A stretch of 64,000 nucleotides of DNA from Aurantibacter_A sp965215845 (lineage in GTDB: Bacteria; Bacteroidota; Bacteroidia; Flavobacteriales; Flavobacteriaceae): contig CBDCEL010000004.1 in assembly GCA_965215845.1 (NCBI GenBank), positions 930,001 to 994,000 of the forward strand. Reading direction: 5' to 3'. A model generated the notes under the pieces. It had not been told where the DNA came from and searched no databases. It was given only the letters and a program-made list of their open reading frames with translations. Positions 60,346-64,000 of the stretch are shown one piece after another. The stretch's first letter is position 1. Each line of letters begins with the position of its first letter. Made by a program: the position numbers and the translations under genes.

Positions 60346-61059
60346 ATGAAAACGGTTTTCCACAAAGCGGATACTAGAGGCCATGCCAATCATGGATGGC
60401 TGAACACCTATCATTCGTTTAGTTTCGCGTCATATTATAATGCCGAACGAATGAATTTTGGGGTACTTCGGGTATTGAACGATGACGAGGTCTCTGCAGG
60501 AATGGGTTTCGGAACACACGGCCATAGCAATATGGAAATCATTTCCATTCCACTTGAAGGGGATCTTGAGCATAAAGACAGTATGAGAAATACCGCGGTC
60601 ATCAAATCGGGCGATATACAAGCGATGAGTGCCGAAACAGGCATAGAGCACAGTGAAAAGAACAAAAACCGCGATAGGAAGGTTAAATTTCTCCAGATTT
60701 GGATTATTCCCAATAAAGAAAACGTAGAGCCCAAATATGACCAAATAACTTTGGATCCAGAAAGACTTAAAAATCGATTTCTCCAAATCGTATCCCCAAA
60801 TCAGGATGACGAAGGGGTCTGGATTCATCAAGATGCTTGGTTTTATTTGGGAGCATTTGAAGCCGGGCAAAACATCGATTATTCGCTCAAGGATTCGTCA
60901 AACGGCCTATATGTTTTCATATTGGAAGGAAAATGTAGCGTACAGGACCACGCGCTCGAAAAAAGGGATGGACTTGGTATATGGGAAACGGATACCATCG
61001 ATCTTTCAATCACCGACCAAGCAACCAAAATTCTTTTGATGGAAGTGCCGATGGCATAA
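60346..61059 (+). CDS. Pirin-family bicupin protein
   Basis: A 237-residue bicupin. The metal site of the N-terminal cupin is visible as GTHGHSNMEIISIPLEG (near 52-68) with the HGHxNxE pattern and GIEHSEKNK (near 99-107). The C-terminal cupin (about 130-237) lacks a metal set. Bacterial pirins of this class bind Fe(II) and some act as quercetin dioxygenases or redox-linked regulators. Probably cytosolic. Adjacent to the thioredoxin-like and MarR genes, which supports a redox-stress role, though it has no shared operator of its own in view. Confidence 0.9.
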   Translation: MKTVFHKADTRGHANHGWLNTYHSFSFASYYNAERMNFGVLRVLNDDEVSAGMGFGTHGHSNMEIISIPLEGDLEHKDSMRNTAVIKSGDIQAMSAETGIEHSEKNKNRDRKVKFLQIWIIPNKENVEPKYDQITLDPERLKNRFLQIVSPNQDDEGVWIHQDAWFYLGAFEAGQNIDYSLKDSSNGLYVFILEGKCSVQDHALEKRDGLGIWETDTIDLSITDQATKILLMEVPMA

Positions 61060-61130
61060 TGGGAGATAGGCGCACAACCTCCCTCCCTTTTTGCAAAACC
61101 TAAAAAGTTAAAGTCCTAAAATTATTTTAT

Positions 61131-61156
61131 ATAGTTAGTTAAACGAACTATATTTG
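61131..61156 (+). promoter_or_regulatory. Operator-like motif overlapping the promoter of the thioredoxin-like gene
   Basis: ATAGTTAGTTAAACGAA (61131-61147) leads directly into the -7 element TATATTTG (61149-61156). ATATAGTT (61129-61136) and AACTATAT (61146-61153) make an inverted repeat around it. A near-copy with two differences lies before marR at 61446-61462, so this is probably the MarR binding site. Confidence 0.55.
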
Positions 61157-61191
61157 TTTTGACAATAGTGTCATAACCCAAAAAGTCAAAA

Positions 61192-61431
61192 ATGAAAAAA
61201 GCAACTTTTTACCATGCCGGCTGCTCGGTCTGCGTGAACGCCGAACAAGAATTGCTGAACTTGGTCGATATCGCAAAAGTCCACGTTGAGGTAGTGCATT
61301 TGGGAGAGCAATCCGACAAAATTACGAATGCGGAGAATGCTGGAGTAAAATCAGTGCCCGCCCTTGTTTTGGATAACGGAAGTGTATTGCATATCAATCA
61401 CGGCGCCACCATGGCCGAAGTGAAAGGCTAA
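61192..61431 (+). CDS. Thioredoxin-like protein with CSVC motif
   Basis: A 79-residue cytosolic protein with a truncated thioredoxin/glutaredoxin fold: strand ATFYHAG, active-site Cys11-Ser-Val-Cys14, then AGVKSVPALVLDNG with the cis-proline (near 51-64). It could reduce disulfides or pass on a redox or metal signal. Its promoter overlaps a palindromic motif shared with the downstream marR gene, so both are probably under control of that regulator. Small CxxC proteins beside MarR regulators occur in other Bacteroidota. Confidence 0.82.
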   Translation: MKKATFYHAGCSVCVNAEQELLNLVDIAKVHVEVVHLGEQSDKITNAENAGVKSVPALVLDNGSVLHINHGATMAEVKG

Positions 61432-61438
61432 ATTTTTT

Positions 61439-61480
61439 ACCCCAAATAGTTAGGTAAACTAATTGTTTGGGGTTATTTTT
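61439..61480 (+). terminator. Terminator hairpin containing a second copy of the operator motif
   Basis: ACCCCAAA (61439-61446) pairs with TTTGGGGT (61466-61473), followed by a T-rich run. Its loop carries ATAGTTAGGTAAACTAA (61446-61462), which matches the motif at 61131-61147 in 15 of 17 positions. The T run also contains TATTTTTA (61474-61481), a possible -7 element for marR. Confidence 0.6.
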
Positions 61481-61485
61481 ATCCG

Positions 61486-62088
61486 GTGGAGACCTTTGAT
61501 CCAAAATATCAGAACGAGAATATCGAGGGTAAAATCGTGGTTGCGTTGGAACGCATATCAGAGGCGTTTCGGGTGTTGCTCTGGCAAGAGGGAAAAGAAA
61601 ATGCACTTACTCCCTTGCAGCTTCAGGTTTTGATTTTTTTAAAGTTCCATTCCCCTGAAAAATGTAAAGTCAATTATTTGGCGAAAGAATTCAATGTCAC
61701 CAAAGCTACAATCAGCGAGACGGTTCGATTGTTGGCTAAAAAGAAATTGATATACAAGGAAACCGACCCGACCGATACCCGTAGCTATTCCATTTATTTG
61801 ACCGAAGAGGGGAAAAAAATCGCCGCCAAATCGAGTGCTTTTGCCAGCGTACTGGAAAAGCCCATACATTCTTATTCGAACAAACAAAAGGCAGTTCTGT
61901 TTCAAAGTCTGATAGAATTGATCGAAAAATTGAACAGGGCAGGTATCGTGACAGTACAGCGTATGTGCTTTTCTTGTCGGTTTTACGAAGCGAAAGCAAA
62001 AAACGATTATTGTAAATTGCTTGAAAAAGAATTGTATAGGCAAGACCTTCGCGTTGATTGTTCTGAACACGAATTGGCAGTTCAATAG
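61486..62088 (+). CDS. MarR-family regulator with C-terminal four-cysteine cluster
   Basis: A 200-residue winged-helix regulator. The DNA-binding domain (about 40-112) has LTPLQLQVLIFLKFH, NYLAKEFNVTKATISETVRLLAKKKLI (recognition helix) and the wing ETDPTDTRSYSIYLTEEGKK. After the dimer helices comes Cys161-x2-Cys164-x11-Cys176-x15-Cys192, a spacing that could bind an iron-sulfur cluster or zinc and sense redox state or metal. The start is a GTG at 61486. A motif before it and before the thioredoxin-like gene suggests self-control plus control of that gene. Confidence 0.85.
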   Translation: METFDPKYQNENIEGKIVVALERISEAFRVLLWQEGKENALTPLQLQVLIFLKFHSPEKCKVNYLAKEFNVTKATISETVRLLAKKKLIYKETDPTDTRSYSIYLTEEGKKIAAKSSAFASVLEKPIHSYSNKQKAVLFQSLIELIEKLNRAGIVTVQRMCFSCRFYEAKAKNDYCKLLEKELYRQDLRVDCSEHELAVQ

Positions 62089-62211
62089 CCATACCATACT
62101 CCCATTACCTTTCTTAAAATTTTACAGTTTTACTTGAATTTGCCGTAATACAGTTTAATTTACCGTATTTAAAATTATTTTTTGAGCTTGGAGGCAAGGC
62201 TAAATCATATT

Positions 62212-62727
62212 ATGAAAAATCATAGAGTTACGTTGCGGTTTCTTAAACTATCGGATAAATCTCAATTGGCAAAACTTGCCAATAACAAAAGGATATGGAA
62301 CAATGTCAGGAATCGTTTTCCTCATCCGTATACTGAGAAAGATGCCCAAGAGTTTATTGAATTACAAAAATCCCATGATATGGAAAGGGTATTTGCCATC
62401 GACTTTGATGGGGAATTCTGTGGGGTAATCGGATTGATCCTTCAAAATGATGTCTACTTAAAATCGGCCGAAATCGGCTATTGGATCGGTGAACCCTTCT
62501 GGAGCATGGGCATCGCCACAAAAGCGGTGGAATTGATTCTTGACCATGGCTTTAACGAGTTAAAACTAATCCGAATTTATGCTGGAGTTTTCGAATATAA
62601 TGTTGCTTCAATGAAGGTATTGGAAAAGAACGGTTTTCAAAAGGAGGGGATTGCAAAGAAAGCAATAGTGAAAAACGGAGAAATCTATGACGAGCATAGA
62701 TACTCTATACTTAATGCCCCCTGTTGA
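62212..62727 (+). CDS. RimJ/RimL-type GNAT acetyltransferase
   Basis: A 171-residue GNAT enzyme. N-terminal VTLRFLKLSDKSQLAKLANN, acceptor-site loop FPHPYTEKDAQEFI (near 36-49), acetyl-CoA-binding region EIGYWIGEPFWSMGIATKAVELIL (near 95-118) and the family end NVASMKVLEKNGFQKEGIAKKAIVKNGEIYDEHRYSIL. It may acetylate ribosomal proteins, small amines or antibiotics. The frame is open from a TTG at 62182; the ATG at 62212 is preferred. Confidence 0.88.
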   Translation: MKNHRVTLRFLKLSDKSQLAKLANNKRIWNNVRNRFPHPYTEKDAQEFIELQKSHDMERVFAIDFDGEFCGVIGLILQNDVYLKSAEIGYWIGEPFWSMGIATKAVELILDHGFNELKLIRIYAGVFEYNVASMKVLEKNGFQKEGIAKKAIVKNGEIYDEHRYSILNAPC

Positions 62728-62731
62728 CTTT

Positions 62732-62745
62732 ATGACATCGGTCAT
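62732..62745 (+). promoter_or_regulatory. Crp/Fnr-like box upstream of the universal stress gene
   Basis: ATGAC-ATCG-GTCAT is a perfect dyad with the 4-bp spacer of Fnr-type sites. Its centre (62738.5) is about 41.5 bp before the start predicted from TAGTTTTA (62768-62775), the usual class II activator position. Confidence 0.5.
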
Positions 62746-62788
62746 GAAATTATTATGCGGCTTTTCTTAGTTTTAATCAATAAATAGA

Positions 62789-63580
62789 ATGATTATGAGC
62801 AAAATTTCAACGATACTGGTTCCATTTGATTTTTCACATTCGTCAAATACGGCCTTGGACTATGCTGTACATTTCGTCGGAAGAGATAAAAATCTTGAGA
62901 TTTTGTTGGTTCATGTGCGACAGGGAATAAAATCATCCGATACGGAAGAACGTTTTCAAGCCCTAAGCAAAAAATACTCAAAAGACCTCAAAAAACCCTT
63001 GAAATGGACAGAGGCCATGGGCGCATTGACCAACTCTTTGTTAAGGATTCAAGAGAATCAAAACATCGATTTGGTAATTATGGGAACTTCTGAAGCCGAA
63101 GAAAATGAAGTCAAATTGATCAGCAATACGTCAAAGTTCGTTTCGGAAGTCGATTGCCCTGTTTTGGTCGTACCCGAAAATTATCAGGAGTTTCAAGTCA
63201 AGAATATCGCCCTCGTATTAGGGAAGGAAGAAATCGACGACCGTGAGGCCTTGGGAACCCTGCTTGACGTATCGCGAAGATTCAATGCCAAGGTACATGT
63301 GCTGACCATTGAGAATACTTCTGAGATGTACGGCTATTCCAAAGCAGATCAGGCCAATGAAAATTTATTGGAGTATTATCTAGAGCACTTTTACTCTGAA
63401 CATACGTTTATCGAACATTCCGACGTGGTGAAGGGCATTTTGTCGCATTCCATGGAAAAAGAAATGGATTTAATCACCATTCTTCCTCGAAATCACGCCA
63501 AACGTAGTAATCCATCTGAAGGGCGGCTTACCGAAATGTTGACTTTGAAGTCAAAGATTCCAATTTTGGCAATTGATTGA
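62789..63580 (+). CDS. Universal stress protein with tandem Usp domains
   Basis: About 261-263 residues (ATG at 62789 or 62795). Two Usp modules: the first (about 3-140) begins STILVPFDFSHSSNTALDYAVHF and has DLVIMGTSEAEENEVKLISNTSKFVSEVDCPVLVVP, near the ATP-binding G-x2-G-x9-G pattern; the second (about 145-262) ends LITILPRNHAKRSNP and LKSKIPILAID. Such proteins respond to stress, starvation or low oxygen. A Crp/Fnr-like box at the activator distance supports oxygen or energy control. Convergent with gldC. Confidence 0.9.
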   Translation: MIMSKISTILVPFDFSHSSNTALDYAVHFVGRDKNLEILLVHVRQGIKSSDTEERFQALSKKYSKDLKKPLKWTEAMGALTNSLLRIQENQNIDLVIMGTSEAEENEVKLISNTSKFVSEVDCPVLVVPENYQEFQVKNIALVLGKEEIDDREALGTLLDVSRRFNAKVHVLTIENTSEMYGYSKADQANENLLEYYLEHFYSEHTFIEHSDVVKGILSHSMEKEMDLITILPRNHAKRSNPSEGRLTEMLTLKSKIPILAID

Positions 63581-63597
63581 AATCAATGAACTGAATT

Positions 63598-63939
63598 TCA
63601 GGATTGACCTTTCAATTCAAGCTTCTCGGCAAAATAGTCACAGAAATCTTTCATGGTCGCCGTCATTTTTTCGTCTTGGGTGGCCTTCATAAAAGTGTCG
63701 GAAAGCGAGACCAAAGTCTGGTGAAAGAAAATTTTCATTTCGTCGACGGGCATGTCCTTCGTCCAAAGGTCTATTTTCAACGATTCACGGTTCTTGCTAT
63801 CCCATACCGAGAGCAGCATTGCCTTTGCCTCTTCATTATAAACACCACCATCTTCGGCAGACCAATTCAGTTTTTCGGGTACCCTATTGTCATCCAATTC
63901 GACGGTAAGGGTGATATTTGATTTATGTAGGTCGGGCAT
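63598..63939 (-). CDS. gldC: Gliding motility protein GldC
   Basis: A 113-residue soluble protein matching GldC of Flavobacterium: ITLTVELDDNRVPEKLNWSAEDGGV (near 9-33), MLLSVWDSKNRESLKIDLWTKDMPVDEMKIFFHQTLVSLSDTF and MKDFCDYFAEKLEL at the end. In F. johnsoniae it acts with the lipoprotein GldB in gliding and is thought to support type IX secretion indirectly. A GTG at 63942 is also in frame; the ATG at 63939 overlaps the upstream gene stop as TGATG, so the pair is translationally coupled. Confidence 0.9.
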   Translation of the reverse strand: MPDLHKSNITLTVELDDNRVPEKLNWSAEDGGVYNEEAKAMLLSVWDSKNRESLKIDLWTKDMPVDEMKIFFHQTLVSLSDTFMKATQDEKMTATMKDFCDYFAEKLELKGQS

Positions 63940-64000
63940 CACTTTGCTGGTTTGTAATTCGATTTTCTAAAAATTTCCTCGGCGGGCACTTTGAGCAATT
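63939..64000 (-). CDS. gldB: GldB, C-terminal end only
   Basis: The minus-strand frame from the window edge reads LLKVPAEEIFRKSNYKPAK and stops at TGA (63941-63939), overlapping the gldC start by one base. Position before gldC and the KSxYKP-type ending fit the gliding motility lipoprotein GldB; only about 19 residues are visible. Confidence 0.65.
   Translation of the reverse strand, partial: LLKVPAEEIFRKSNYKPAK

Overview
The window looks like chromosome of a marine Flavobacteriaceae bacterium (phylum Bacteroidota; Muricauda/Zobellia/Maribacter-like, genus not resolvable by eye). Reasons: promoters of the Bacteroidota type (TAnnTTTG around -7, sometimes TTTG around -33), almost no Shine-Dalgarno sequences, a short primary sigma factor of 287 residues, an FtsZ with a long acidic tail, an AccD without zinc-finger cysteines, a TamA-like lipoprotein (TamL type), a PorT-family barrel and the gliding genes gldC/gldB. 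Coding density is high. No rRNA, CRISPR array, intact insertion sequence or prophage was seen.

Layout. 1-6.5 kb: end of a DinB-family gene, rsmG, a 162-bp MITE-like inverted-repeat element, a fatty acid desaturase, an aspartate-type aminotransferase, trkH, and a trkA that carries nine apparent single-base insertions. 6.7-15 kb: ubiE-porT-rRNA/tRNA methyltransferase-tamL block, fba, accD and two small lipoproteins. 15.2-19 kb: rpsO, pnp, rpoD. 19.2-23.4 kb: a large lipoprotein with a heme-binding c-type domain and two methyltransferases. 23.4-29.7 kb: rpe-ypdA-beta-aspartyl peptidase operon followed by divergent cyanophycinase and cyanophycin synthetase genes, so synthesis and complete breakdown of an Asp-Arg storage polymer are encoded side by side. 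29.8-34.7 kb: TPR sensor kinase/response regulator pair and small hypothetical genes. 34.9-39.1 kb: accessory A+T-rich stretch (barrel protein, tannase-family esterase, class C beta-lactamase-fold hydrolase) lying against the 3' end of a tRNA-Arg gene. 39.1-55.5 kb, minus strand: DksA-like protein, YqeY and a complete dcw cell-wall/division cluster in the order mraZ-rsmH-ftsL-ftsI-murE-mraY-murD-ftsW-murG-murC-ftsQ-ftsA-ftsZ. 55.7-64 kb: hydrolase, engB, class B1 metallo-beta-lactamase, PhoD-like phosphatase, a redox/stress set (pirin, thioredoxin-like protein, cysteine-rich MarR regulator, acetyltransferases, universal stress protein) and gldC with the end of gldB.

Most worth a second look: the damaged trkA; three TTACCAC boxes at exact 10-bp steps upstream of mraZ (probable MraZ operator); the cyanophycin locus with a 23-bp palindrome between its divergent promoters; a 17-bp motif repeated before the thioredoxin-like and marR genes; a Crp/Fnr-like box at about -41.5 of the universal stress gene; the MITE-like element; and the tRNA-flanked A+T-rich island with a strong hairpin between two of its genes.
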